A stretch of 64,000 nucleotides of DNA from JAFAXD01 sp963816775 (lineage in GTDB: Bacteria; Pseudomonadota; Alphaproteobacteria; Rhizobiales; Xanthobacteraceae). The notes below the pieces were generated by a model, which was not told the DNA's origin, did no database searches, and worked only from the letters and a program-made list of their open reading frames with translations. A program made the position numbers and the translations under genes. Location: positions 1 through 64,000 of the forward strand of contig CAWFLX010000002.1 in assembly GCA_963816775.1 (NCBI GenBank), in the 5' to 3' direction. Below, one piece after another: positions 16,171 to 24,871 of this stretch; positions within the stretch are counted from its first letter, which is position 1; each line of letters begins with the position of its first letter.

Positions 16171-18459
16171 TCAGAGTGCCGACCGCTCCTGCGCCTCCAC
16201 GACCACGACAGCGGTCATATTGACGATGCCGCGCGCGGTGACCGAGGGGCTCAGAATATGCGCGGGCTTCGCCGCGCCCATCAGGATCGGGCCGACCGGA
16301 AGCGCATCAGCCATGCCCTTGATCAATTGATAGGTGATGTTGGCCGCGTCGAGCGTCGGCATGATCAAAACGTTGGCCCGGCCCTGCAGACGCGCATGCG
16401 GAAACACGCGCTCGCGGAGCATCGGGTCGAGGGCTGTGTCGCCATGCATCTCGCCGTCGACCTCGAGTTCGGGGTGATGCGCCGTCAAATGAGCCGTGGC
16501 AGCACGCATCTTGCGCGCCGACTTGCTGTCGGAACTGCCGAAGTCTGAATGTGATAGAAGCGCGATCTTGGGTTCAAGGCCGAAGCGTCGCACATGCGTG
16601 GCAGCCAGCACGGCCATTTCGGCGATCTCAGCCGCGGTCGGCTCGGTTCGAACCTCAGTGTCCGCCAGAAAGTAGGCGCCCTTGGAGGTGATGACCAACG
16701 ACAGCGCGGCGAATTCCTCAACGCCAGGTGCGTAACCGATGATGTCGCGGATATGACGCAGGTGGCTCATGAAACGGCCCTCGACCCCGCACAAGAGTGC
16801 GTCGGCATCGGCCCGCTGTACCATCAACGCCGCAATGACGGTTGCGTCGGTGCGCAGCACGGTTCGTGCTGCATCGGGCGTGATGCCCTTGCGGCCGGCG
16901 ATCTCGACATAGGCCTGCACGTAGGTCCGGTATTGCGGATCGTCCTCGGGATTGACCAAACGGAAGTCGCGACCGGGCCGGACGGACAGGCCAAATCGCT
17001 CGAGGCGCGCCTCGACCACTGCGGGCCGCCCGATCAGAATCGGACGCGCCATGTCCTCTTCAACCACGGCCTGGGTGGCGCGCAGGATGCGCTCGTCTTC
17101 CCCCTCCGCGTAGACGATACGCTTGGGCGCGGTTTTGGCTTGGGTAAACACCGGCTTCATGATGAAACCGGAGCGAAATACGAACTCATTGAGCCGGTCG
17201 TGATAGCCGGCGAAATCGACGATCGGACGCGTTGCGACGCCGGACGCTACCGCTGCCTGGGCAACTGCCGGCGCGATCCGTAAGATCAATCGCGGGTCGA
17301 ACGGATTGGGAATGAGCGAGCCAGAGCCAAACGTGCTGAATTGCCCGCCATAAGCGCGGGCAGCGACGTCAGACGGCGCTTCGCGCGCCAGGGCCGCAAT
17401 GGCATCGACCGCCGCACGCTTCATATCCTCGTTGATCGCCGTGGCGCCGACGTCAAGGGCGCCGCGAAATATGTACGGAAAGCACAAGACGTTGTTGACC
17501 TGGTTGGGATAGTCGGAGCGGCCGGTGCAGATCATCGCATCAGGGCGGGCTGCGAGCGCCTCTTCCGGTTCGATTTCCGGGTTTGGATTGGCGAGCGCCA
17601 GGATCAGCGGCCGTTGCGCCATCCGTTTGACCATGTCCGATTTCAGCACGCCCCCTGCCGACAAGCCGAGGAAGATGTCCGCACCTTCGATCACCTCGCC
17701 GAGCGTGCGCTTATCGGTCTTGCGCGCATACACGCTCTTCCACCGGTCCATCAGCGTCGCGCGGCCTTCGTAAACGACGCCCTCGATGTCGGTTACAAAA
17801 ATATGCTCGCGCCGCATCCCGAACGCGACCAGCAGGTTGAGGCAAGCAAGCGCCGCAGCGCCGGCACCAGACGCGACGAGCTTCACCTCATCGATATTCT
17901 TTCCGCTGAGCTGCAGGGCGTTCTGCACGGCCGCCGCCACAATGATGGCGGTGCCGTGCTGGTCGTCATGGAAAACCGGAATCTTCATGCGCTCGCGCAG
18001 CTTGGCCTCGACCTCGAAGCACTCCGGCGCTTTGATGTCCTCGAGATTGATGCCGCCGAACGTCGGCTCGAGCGCGGCCACGACGTCGACCAGGCGGTCC
18101 GGCTCAGTCGCCGCGACTTCGATGTCGAAGACGTCGATGCCGGCGAACTTCTTGAACAGGACCGCTTTGCCTTCCATTACCGGCTTGCCGGCTAGCGGCC
18201 CGATATTGCCAAGGCCGAGCACGGCCGTCCCATTCGACACGACGGCGACCAGGTTCGCGCGGGCCGTGAGTTCGGCCGCCATCGCCGGGTCACGAACGAT
18301 CGCCTCGCAGGCCGCGGCCACGCCGGGCGAATAGGCCAGCGCAAGATCGCGCTGGTTGCCCAGCGGTTTGGTCGCCTGGATTTCGAGTTTTCCAGGGCGC
18401 GGCAGCCGGTGATAGACGAGCGCGCCCGAGCGCAAGTCGTCGGACAAATTGGATGACAC
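16171..18459 (-). CDS. maeB: NADP-dependent malic enzyme, MaeB type (malic enzyme-phosphotransacetylase fusion)
   Basis: 762 residues, the normal length for the two-domain enzyme. Residues about 1-430 are the malic enzyme part (LALAYSPGVAAACEAI, FHDDQHGTAIIVAAA, VASGAGAAALACL); residues about 440-760 are the phosphotransacetylase-like part, which is regulatory and not known to be catalytic in this family. It decarboxylates malate to pyruvate with NADP. The start is GTG at 18457-18459 (VSSNLSDDLRSGALVYHR). The G of that codon is the terminal base of the composite repeat at 18459-18625, so the whole 5' leader lies inside the repeat. Confidence 0.93.
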   Translation of the reverse strand: MSSNLSDDLRSGALVYHRLPRPGKLEIQATKPLGNQRDLALAYSPGVAAACEAIVRDPAMAAELTARANLVAVVSNGTAVLGLGNIGPLAGKPVMEGKAVLFKKFAGIDVFDIEVAATEPDRLVDVVAALEPTFGGINLEDIKAPECFEVEAKLRERMKIPVFHDDQHGTAIIVAAAVQNALQLSGKNIDEVKLVASGAGAAALACLNLLVAFGMRREHIFVTDIEGVVYEGRATLMDRWKSVYARKTDKRTLGEVIEGADIFLGLSAGGVLKSDMVKRMAQRPLILALANPNPEIEPEEALAARPDAMICTGRSDYPNQVNNVLCFPYIFRGALDVGATAINEDMKRAAVDAIAALAREAPSDVAARAYGGQFSTFGSGSLIPNPFDPRLILRIAPAVAQAAVASGVATRPIVDFAGYHDRLNEFVFRSGFIMKPVFTQAKTAPKRIVYAEGEDERILRATQAVVEEDMARPILIGRPAVVEARLERFGLSVRPGRDFRLVNPEDDPQYRTYVQAYVEIAGRKGITPDAARTVLRTDATVIAALMVQRADADALLCGVEGRFMSHLRHIRDIIGYAPGVEEFAALSLVITSKGAYFLADTEVRTEPTAAEIAEMAVLAATHVRRFGLEPKIALLSHSDFGSSDSKSARKMRAATAHLTAHHPELEVDGEMHGDTALDPMLRERVFPHARLQGRANVLIMPTLDAANITYQLIKGMADALPVGPILMGAAKPAHILSPSVTARGIVNMTAVVVVEAQERSAL

Positions 18460-18625
18460 TAGTGCCCCGCTTCCGAAGTTCGTGATGACATCGCGGCACC
18501 CTCCGACACGAACTTCGGAAGCAAAGGGGCACTAGCAAGCCAATGATTCTAGTGCCGCTTTCGATTTGAAGTTCCCAAGCGAGTTTGCCGCGACCACTGT
18601 AGGAACTTCAAATCGGCGGCACTAG
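18459..18625 (+). repeat. Composite palindromic repeat, copy 1 (full, A-B orientation)
   Basis: 167 bp made of two 77-bp hairpins. Hairpin A, 18459-18535: outer arms CTAGTGCCCC/GGGGCACTAG, a 3-nt AAA bulge on the right, inner arms of 16 bp (18469-18484 with 18507-18522). Linker 18536-18548. Hairpin B, 18549-18625: outer arms CTAGTGCCGC/GCGGCACTAG, a TTT bulge on the left, inner arms of 14 bp (18562-18575 with 18602-18615). Loop A has TCGCGGCA (18491-18498), exactly complementary to TGCCGCGA in loop B (18586-18593). It fills much of the 18460-18852 gap between maeB and the methyltransferase gene; I see nothing in 18626-18842. Confidence 0.9.
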
Positions 18626-18852
18626 CCCCCTCCGGCTTTTCCATTTCCCGAGCATCTCTAGCCCGAATAATTGGCAAACAAAATCCGGGACGAAGCCTCG
18701 CCGCGGCGGATTGCGCCGAATGGGACCCTATGCTCAGTGTGTCAGCCGAGTGCGTTCGGGGGGTTCCCGCACACACTCAAACCGCACAGCGCCATGCAAC
18801 TGTTGCTTTGCCTTGCCTGTCGCGCTGATTGAATTCTTGTCTGGAGGCGCTT

Positions 18853-19569
18853 TTGAGTTTCTGGGAGCGATTGGAACATGGCAGCGTCAAGCCGTGGTTG
18901 CGGCAATTCAAGCCGTATCGCACCGTTGAGCTTGGCGGGATCCGCGTCGCCTACAAGAAGCATTTGGACGGCGGCGGGCGCGAGTTCGGACAGGATTTCA
19001 TCCCATTTCTGCGCAGACGCGCGATGCCGCGCCAACGGCGCGTGTTCGAATGGTGTGCAGGCCCGGGCTTCATCGGCTTCTCTCTGCTCGGCCATGGCCT
19101 CGCCCAGACGCTTTGCCTGGCGGACGTCAATCCCGCGGCAGTCGCCGCCTGTCATCGCACGGTTCGTGACAACGATCTTGCCGACCGCGTGACGATCTAT
19201 CTCTCCGACAACCTCGCCGCGATCCCACCGTCTGAGCGCTTCGATCTCGTCGTCAGCAATCCGCCGCACTTCGCCGATCAATTCGAACGTGAGTTCGGCC
19301 GCGGCGATCGCCGCGCCCACGATCCAGGTTGGCGTATTCATCGCGATTTCTTCCACAATATCGGACGCTTTCTGAATCCCGGCGGCGTCATCGTGCTACA
19401 GGAAAACAACCAGGGATCGAGTGCCGACACATTCCGCGACATGATTGCAGATGCCGGACTCGCAATGAGGTTCGTCGACGGCGAAACGCCGCCCGCGCGC
19501 GACCCACAATACTACTACATCGGCTTGACGCGACGCGAGGATGCGCCGCCTGATTGGGCTCGCGGTTAA
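18853..19569 (+). CDS. Class I SAM-dependent methyltransferase
   Basis: 238 residues from the TTG at 18853, which has GGAGG at 18843-18847; no ATG is suitably placed. The SAM-binding Rossmann motif I is VFEWCAGPGFIGFSLLGHG, motif II LADVNPAAV, and motif IV SNPPHF is the NPPH/NPPY type of enzymes that methylate N atoms in proteins or nucleic acids (HemK/RsmC-like). The substrate is unknown. The neighbouring convergent gene, 1 bp away, is a carbamoyltransferase; whether they share a pathway is open. Confidence 0.82.
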   Translation: MSFWERLEHGSVKPWLRQFKPYRTVELGGIRVAYKKHLDGGGREFGQDFIPFLRRRAMPRQRRVFEWCAGPGFIGFSLLGHGLAQTLCLADVNPAAVAACHRTVRDNDLADRVTIYLSDNLAAIPPSERFDLVVSNPPHFADQFEREFGRGDRRAHDPGWRIHRDFFHNIGRFLNPGGVIVLQENNQGSSADTFRDMIADAGLAMRFVDGETPPARDPQYYYIGLTRREDAPPDWARG

Positions 19570-19570
19570 A

Positions 19571-21286
19571 TCAGCCCTTCGTATAGACGGCTTGATTTGT
19601 CACCACGAAATCGACGCGGCCGTCGACCAGGGCCTTGCGGCACTCCTGTGGCCGATTGACGATCGGCTCCTCATGCACATTAAAGCTGGTGTTGATCAAC
19701 ACTGGTAGGCCGGTTGCATCGCGAAACCGCCGCAATATTCCACCGAACAGCGGGTTCTCACTCTCCCGCAGGATCTGTGGCCGCGCTGTGCCGTCGACGT
19801 GGACGACGGCCGGGATCCGCTCGCGCCACTCCGCGCGCACGCCACATGTGATGGTCATGAAGCGTGCCGCATAGCGATTAACCGGCGTGATCTCGAAGAC
19901 GCGTTCGGCATCCTCCTCAAGTACATAGGGCGCAAACGGCATGAACTCGGAGCGCTCGAGCCGCTTGTTGAGGGTGTCGTTGATGGTGGCGTCAGAGGGG
20001 CTCGCGATAATGCTGCGTGCGCCGAGCGCGCGCGGACCGAATTCCATGCGGCCGGTGTAGACCGCGCCCGCCTTGCCCTGGCGTACGAGGTCGGTTGCGG
20101 TCTCAATCGGTTCGCCAGCGTGTCGCCGCACACCAGGCGCTTGCGCCAAGCACGCATCGATCCGATCGTCGAAATTCTGCCCGAGATAGACGTTGCCGAG
20201 CCGCCGGCGCTTGGAGAGCCATGTGGCAAGCCCGTCGCGCGCAAGCAAAGTGGCTAGCCCCGACCCGACCGATAGTCCGTCGTCGCCCATTGGGGGAAGG
20301 ATGAAAATCTCCTCGATCGGCATGGTCTCGGCGAGCAACCGGTTGAGCCGCACGTTCGCGAAGAGTCCGCCGGCGAGCGCAAGATGACGCGTTCCCGTTT
20401 GCTTGAGCCAGTAGAGCACCGATTGGGCAGTAATGTCCTCGACGACTTTTTGAATCGATGCAGCAATGTTCTCGCGTGGATGTCCACGGCAAATCGCTTT
20501 TATGCGGTCGCCCATCTCATCCCACGTCTTGAATTCCGCGGTGATCAGCCCGTCCTTGCCGAACGAGAAACAATCCGCGAGTTCCGGCGCGAGCGAGGGC
20601 TCGCCGAACGCCGCCAGCCCGGTCAGCTTGCCCTCGTGCCGCAGCCGGCGAAACCCGCACGCTTCCGTCGCGAACGCATAAGCATACGCGAGGCCCGCAC
20701 AGGGCACGGGCGGAAGGAACCAGCGATCATCACCATAGAAGCACTCGAGCTTGCCTCCCTTGAGCGCGCGCATGCTGTAGCTGACGTTGTCGCCGACACC
20801 GTCCGAGGTGTAGATCAGCGCGTCGTCCCAATCCGTGAAAAAGAGGGCGGCGAGCGCATGCGCCTCGTGATGGTTGACAAAGCGCACCGGAACATTCGCG
20901 CGAAAGCCGTTTTCTGCCAGAAAACGATCCGCCCGAAAGAAACTCAGAGTGTCCTCGATCCCGAACCGGCGACACAGGTCGGCGATGTCGCGCTTGATGC
21001 GTTCACGACCGAATTGCCGCTGCCAAGCGTAGTGCAGATCGTTGATCAGCGGAAAGCGATAGTACTGGGTCGGGAAATAGCCGCGCACAAGGGCGATGGC
21101 GTCGACGTCGGTACGAATCCAGTCGGCCGTTCGTAGCACTTCATCGACGGCGAGCCAGGGGACTTCGGCTCCCCACCCCTTATGCCGAATGAGGCGCTCT
21201 TGCTGGACGGCAGCGAGGAGTTCGTAGTCGTTGAAGGCGGCGGCGGACGAGTCGTGGACGCCAGAATGAATCGCCAGGATTCGCAT
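19571..21286 (-). CDS. Carbamoyltransferase, NodU/CmcH family
   Basis: 571 residues, the usual length. The N-terminal Kae1-like ATPase domain has the metal-binding HHEAHA (VRFVNHHEAHALAALFF) and SDGVGDNVSYSM, and starts with the family's ILAIHSGVHDSSAA. The C-terminal YrdC-like domain has GRMEFGPRALGARSIIA and NTSFNVHEEPIV. These enzymes transfer a carbamoyl group from carbamoyl phosphate, through carbamoyl-AMP, to a hydroxyl group on a sugar or natural product. No nod genes or biosynthetic cluster are in view, so the acceptor is unknown. Ends 13 bp before the aspS terminus-side gap, on the same strand as aspS. Confidence 0.88.
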   Translation of the reverse strand: MRILAIHSGVHDSSAAAFNDYELLAAVQQERLIRHKGWGAEVPWLAVDEVLRTADWIRTDVDAIALVRGYFPTQYYRFPLINDLHYAWQRQFGRERIKRDIADLCRRFGIEDTLSFFRADRFLAENGFRANVPVRFVNHHEAHALAALFFTDWDDALIYTSDGVGDNVSYSMRALKGGKLECFYGDDRWFLPPVPCAGLAYAYAFATEACGFRRLRHEGKLTGLAAFGEPSLAPELADCFSFGKDGLITAEFKTWDEMGDRIKAICRGHPRENIAASIQKVVEDITAQSVLYWLKQTGTRHLALAGGLFANVRLNRLLAETMPIEEIFILPPMGDDGLSVGSGLATLLARDGLATWLSKRRRLGNVYLGQNFDDRIDACLAQAPGVRRHAGEPIETATDLVRQGKAGAVYTGRMEFGPRALGARSIIASPSDATINDTLNKRLERSEFMPFAPYVLEEDAERVFEITPVNRYAARFMTITCGVRAEWRERIPAVVHVDGTARPQILRESENPLFGGILRRFRDATGLPVLINTSFNVHEEPIVNRPQECRKALVDGRVDFVVTNQAVYTKG

Positions 21287-21299
21287 AAGCGAGGCTACC

Positions 21300-23096
21300 T
21301 CACTCCTGCGGCAGTGATAGGCGAATGTGCAACTCGCGTAATTGCTTCGCGCTTACTTCCGACGGCGCGCCCATCATCAGATCTTCGGCGCGCTGATTCA
21401 TCGGGAACAACACGACTTCGCGCAGATTCTCTTCGCCGCACAAGAGCATGACGATGCGGTCGATGCCGGGGGCGATGCCGCCGTGCGGCGGCGCTCCGAG
21501 CGAGAGCGCGTGCAGCATGCCGCCGAACTTCTGCTCCAGCGTGTCTTCGCTGTACCCCGCGATGGCGAACGCCTTTTTCATCACGTCCGGGCGATGGTTG
21601 CGGATCGCGCCGGACGAAAGTTCAACGCCGTTGCAGACAACGTCGTATTGGATCGCCCGCAAGTTCAGAAGCCGTTCGTGATCAGTCGGGTCGAGAGCCA
21701 GGAACTGTTCCGCCGGCATGTTGGGCATCGAGAACGGATTGTGGGAGAAGTCGATCTTTTTCTCCTCCTCGCTCCATTCATACATCGGAAAATCGACGAT
21801 CCAGCACAGTTCGAACCGATTTTCATCGATCAACTTCAGTTCTTCACCGACCCGGTTGCGCGCCGGTCCGGCGAACTTGACGAACGTTTGCGGCTTGCCG
21901 GCGATGAAAAACACCGCGTCGCCGACGCCAAGGCCGAGCCGTTCACGAATCATGTTGGTGCGCTCCGGCCCGATGTTCTTCGCCAACGGCCCAGCGCCGC
22001 CGTCCTCGCCCTCGCGCCAGAAAATATAGCCGAGCCCCGGCTGGCCTTCACCTTTCGCCCATTCGTTCATGCGATCGCAAAATGCGCGGCTACCTCCGCC
22101 CGGAGCCGGAAGGGCCCACACCTGCGCGGCCGGATCGGACGCGAGCATGCCGGCGAATATCTTGAACCCCGACCCCCGGAACGCTTCGCTTACATCCTGC
22201 ATCTTGATCGGATTACGCAGATCAGGCTTGTCGGTGCCGTATTGCCTGATCGCTTCAGCATACGGGATCAGCGGAAACTTTGTGGTCACCGGCTTGCCGT
22301 CACCAAACTCCTCGAACACGCCCCGCAGCACGGGCTCGACCGCCGCGAACACATCTTCCTGCGTGACGAAGCTCATCTCGATGTCGAGTTGATAGAATTC
22401 GCCAGGCGAACGGTCGGCGCGGGCATCCTCGTCGCGGAAACAGGGCGCGATCTGGAAATAGCGATCGAAGCCCGAGATCATGATCAACTGCTTGAACTGC
22501 TGCGGCGCCTGCGGCAAGGCATAGAACTTGCCGGGGTGAATTCGCGACGGCACCAAATAGTCACGCGCACCTTCGGGGCTCGAGGCGGTCAGGATCGGCG
22601 TCTGGAATTCGAAGAAGCCCTGTTCGCGCATGCGCCGGCGCAACGACTCGATCACGGCGCCGCGTTTCATGATGTTGTGGTGCAGGCGTTCACGCCGGAG
22701 ATCGAGGAATTGATATTTGAGCCTGATCTCCTCCGGATATTCCTGGTCGCCGAACACCGGCATCGGCAACTCCGCGGCCGGTCCCAGCACTTCGATATCG
22801 GTTGCGTAGATTTCGACGGCGCCGGTTGGAAGCTCGGGATTTTCGGTACCGGCGGGGCGCGCGCGCACCCTGCCATCGATCTTCACGACCCACTCCGAAC
22901 GCAGCGTTTCGGCGGTCCGAAACGCCGGCGAATCGGGATCTGCCACGACCTGCACCATTCCGTAGTGGTCACGCAGGTCAATGAACAGCACACCGCCATG
23001 GTCGCGAATGCGGTGGCACCAGCCGGAGACGCGAACGGTCCCGCCGATGTCGGTTGCGCGCAGTGCGCCGCACGTATGCGAGCGGTAACGGTGCAT
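21300..23096 (-). CDS. aspS: Aspartyl-tRNA synthetase (probably non-discriminating)
   Basis: 598 residues from the ATG at 23096 (MHRYRSHTCGALRATDIGGT); a longer frame upstream is unlike protein. The N-terminal OB-fold anticodon domain has VRVSGWCHRIRDHGG. The class II core has the motif 2 Arg (RYFQIAPCFRDEDARADR) and the C-terminal motif 3 (GIAPGIDRIVMLL), with the bacterial GAD insertion between. It charges tRNA-Asp and, in alphaproteobacteria lacking AsnRS, usually tRNA-Asn for later amidation; that second role is inferred from the group. Confidence 0.95.
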   Translation of the reverse strand: MHRYRSHTCGALRATDIGGTVRVSGWCHRIRDHGGVLFIDLRDHYGMVQVVADPDSPAFRTAETLRSEWVVKIDGRVRARPAGTENPELPTGAVEIYATDIEVLGPAAELPMPVFGDQEYPEEIRLKYQFLDLRRERLHHNIMKRGAVIESLRRRMREQGFFEFQTPILTASSPEGARDYLVPSRIHPGKFYALPQAPQQFKQLIMISGFDRYFQIAPCFRDEDARADRSPGEFYQLDIEMSFVTQEDVFAAVEPVLRGVFEEFGDGKPVTTKFPLIPYAEAIRQYGTDKPDLRNPIKMQDVSEAFRGSGFKIFAGMLASDPAAQVWALPAPGGGSRAFCDRMNEWAKGEGQPGLGYIFWREGEDGGAGPLAKNIGPERTNMIRERLGLGVGDAVFFIAGKPQTFVKFAGPARNRVGEELKLIDENRFELCWIVDFPMYEWSEEEKKIDFSHNPFSMPNMPAEQFLALDPTDHERLLNLRAIQYDVVCNGVELSSGAIRNHRPDVMKKAFAIAGYSEDTLEQKFGGMLHALSLGAPPHGGIAPGIDRIVMLLCGEENLREVVLFPMNQRAEDLMMGAPSEVSAKQLRELHIRLSLPQE

Positions 23097-23218
23097 GGGT
23101 GGCTCGTTAAAAGGCGCGCGAAAGGCGCACGTGAGTCCCGTTTTGTCAAGGCGATCAGCGGTATCCTCCGGAATGCCTCTCGACAGAACGGCCCTGATCT
23201 GCACACTCGGCGCCCGCA

Positions 23219-24871
23219 ATGGTTCAATCGCGCCCCGCACCAGCCCAATCCATGACGACGGCGGAAGCTACGGTCGCCTCCCTCATCGCCCACGGGATCG
23301 ACACGATGTACGCCTTGCCCGGCGTGCACAACGACCACCTGTTCGACGCTTTTTTCAAGGCTTCGGACGCGATCAGGGTCGTTCACAGCCGCCACGAGCA
23401 GGGCGCGGCCTATATGGCGCTCGGCGCGGCGCTCGCGACCAACAAGCCGCAAGCCTATGCGGTCGTTCCCGGACCCGGCCTGCTCAACACCAGCGCCGCC
23501 TTGCTCACTGCTTATTCTATGAATGCACCGGTTCTCGCCCTGATCGGTCAGATCCCCGACGCGGATATCGGCCGGGGCCTCGGTCATCTGCACGAGATTC
23601 GCGACCAGGCCGGCATCATTACGCGGCTGGTCGATTTCGCCGACCGTATTCGCGGCCCGGACGCGGCGTCAGGCCTGGTCGCGCAAGCGATGCGATCCAT
23701 GGGTGCGGGCCGCCCAGGTCCGGCTGCACTTGAATGCGCAATCGACGTCTGGGGACGTACCGGTTCCGTCACCGCGGTTCCCCCCTCGCCCGCCGCTGAC
23801 ATTGCGATCGACGAGGACGCGGTCGCAGCGGCGGCCAAGCGGCTCGGCACGGCCAAGCGACCCATGATCGTCTGCGGCGGGGGTGCGCAAAGCGCAGCTG
23901 GCGAAATCACGCAGCTCTCCGCGATGCTGCAGGCGCCGGTCCTGGGCTATCGCCGCGGGCGCGGCGTGCTCGACAGCCGCGATCCGCTGAGCGTAACGCT
24001 TCCGCTTGGCCATGAACTGTGGGGACAAGCCGATGTGGTGCTGGCAGTCGGCACTCGTCTCTTGATCCAGCTGCGGCAGTGGGGCATCGACGAAAATCTC
24101 GCGGTCATTCGCATTGACGCGGATCCAAAGGAACCGGCCCGTCTGCACAAACCGGACGTCGCGCTCGTAGGCGACGCACAGCCGATTCTGCGCCGCCTCG
24201 TAGACTCAATCGGCGCCTATAACATCCACCGCGCTGCGCGTACCGACGAAATGCAGGAGCGCCAATCGGCTTGGACCAAACGGCTGAGCAAACTCGGCCC
24301 GCAACTCGGTTATCTTGCGGCAATCCGCGCCGAGCTGCCGGAGGACGGAATTTTGGTTGATGAAGTAACCCAAGTCGGATTTGCGGCGCGCCTGGCCTTT
24401 CCGGTCTACCGCCCGCGCACGTTTCTTTCGCCCGGCTATCAGGACAACCTTGGCTGGGGCTTTGCGACCGCGCTTGGGGTACAAGACGCGCGCCGCGACG
24501 TGCCCGTGGTCGCAATCAGCGGGGACGGAGGTTTTCTCTACACCGCAAACGAAATGGCAACCGCCGTGCGCCATCGCATTCCGCTCACCGTCGTGGTGTT
24601 TGCGGACGGCGCGTTCGGGAACGTGACCAGGATCCAGCAGGAACAGTTCGGCAACCGGTTGATCGCATGCGATCTCGCCAATCCGGACTTCGTGCGCTTT
24701 GCCGAGAGCTTCGGCGCCGTCGCCGAGCGCGCACGCAGCCCCGACGAACTGCGCGCTGCGCTGCGCCGTGCAATAAAACGTCGTGACGGCCCGACCTTGA
24801 TTGAGGTTCCGGTCGGCCCCATGCCCTCACCGTGGGAATTCATCATGCTGCCGAAGGTGCGCGGCCAATGA
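23219..24871 (+). CDS. Thiamine pyrophosphate-dependent enzyme (acetolactate synthase-like)
   Basis: 550 residues with the three-domain layout of the POX/ALS family: N-terminal PYR domain with the catalytic Glu in SRHEQGAAYMALGAAL, a central domain (RPMIVCGGGAQSAAGEI), and the C-terminal PP domain with the TPP-Mg motif GDGGFLYTANEMATA ending in GAFGN. Probably a decarboxylase or ligase of 2-oxo acids; the substrate is unknown. The stop overlaps the rnd start (ATGA), so the two are co-translated. It stands between aspS and rnd, which are neighbours in many related genomes. Confidence 0.85.
   Translation: MVQSRPAPAQSMTTAEATVASLIAHGIDTMYALPGVHNDHLFDAFFKASDAIRVVHSRHEQGAAYMALGAALATNKPQAYAVVPGPGLLNTSAALLTAYSMNAPVLALIGQIPDADIGRGLGHLHEIRDQAGIITRLVDFADRIRGPDAASGLVAQAMRSMGAGRPGPAALECAIDVWGRTGSVTAVPPSPAADIAIDEDAVAAAAKRLGTAKRPMIVCGGGAQSAAGEITQLSAMLQAPVLGYRRGRGVLDSRDPLSVTLPLGHELWGQADVVLAVGTRLLIQLRQWGIDENLAVIRIDADPKEPARLHKPDVALVGDAQPILRRLVDSIGAYNIHRAARTDEMQERQSAWTKRLSKLGPQLGYLAAIRAELPEDGILVDEVTQVGFAARLAFPVYRPRTFLSPGYQDNLGWGFATALGVQDARRDVPVVAISGDGGFLYTANEMATAVRHRIPLTVVVFADGAFGNVTRIQQEQFGNRLIACDLANPDFVRFAESFGAVAERARSPDELRAALRRAIKRRDGPTLIEVPVGPMPSPWEFIMLPKVRGQ

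Noticed and set aside
21342..23255. Very long open frame antisense to aspS
   Set aside because: The product is Arg/Ala-rich, lacks any domain, and mirrors the codon pattern of aspS in a GC-rich genome. The same holds for long antisense frames over purM (32192-33538) and ppk (28501-29754).
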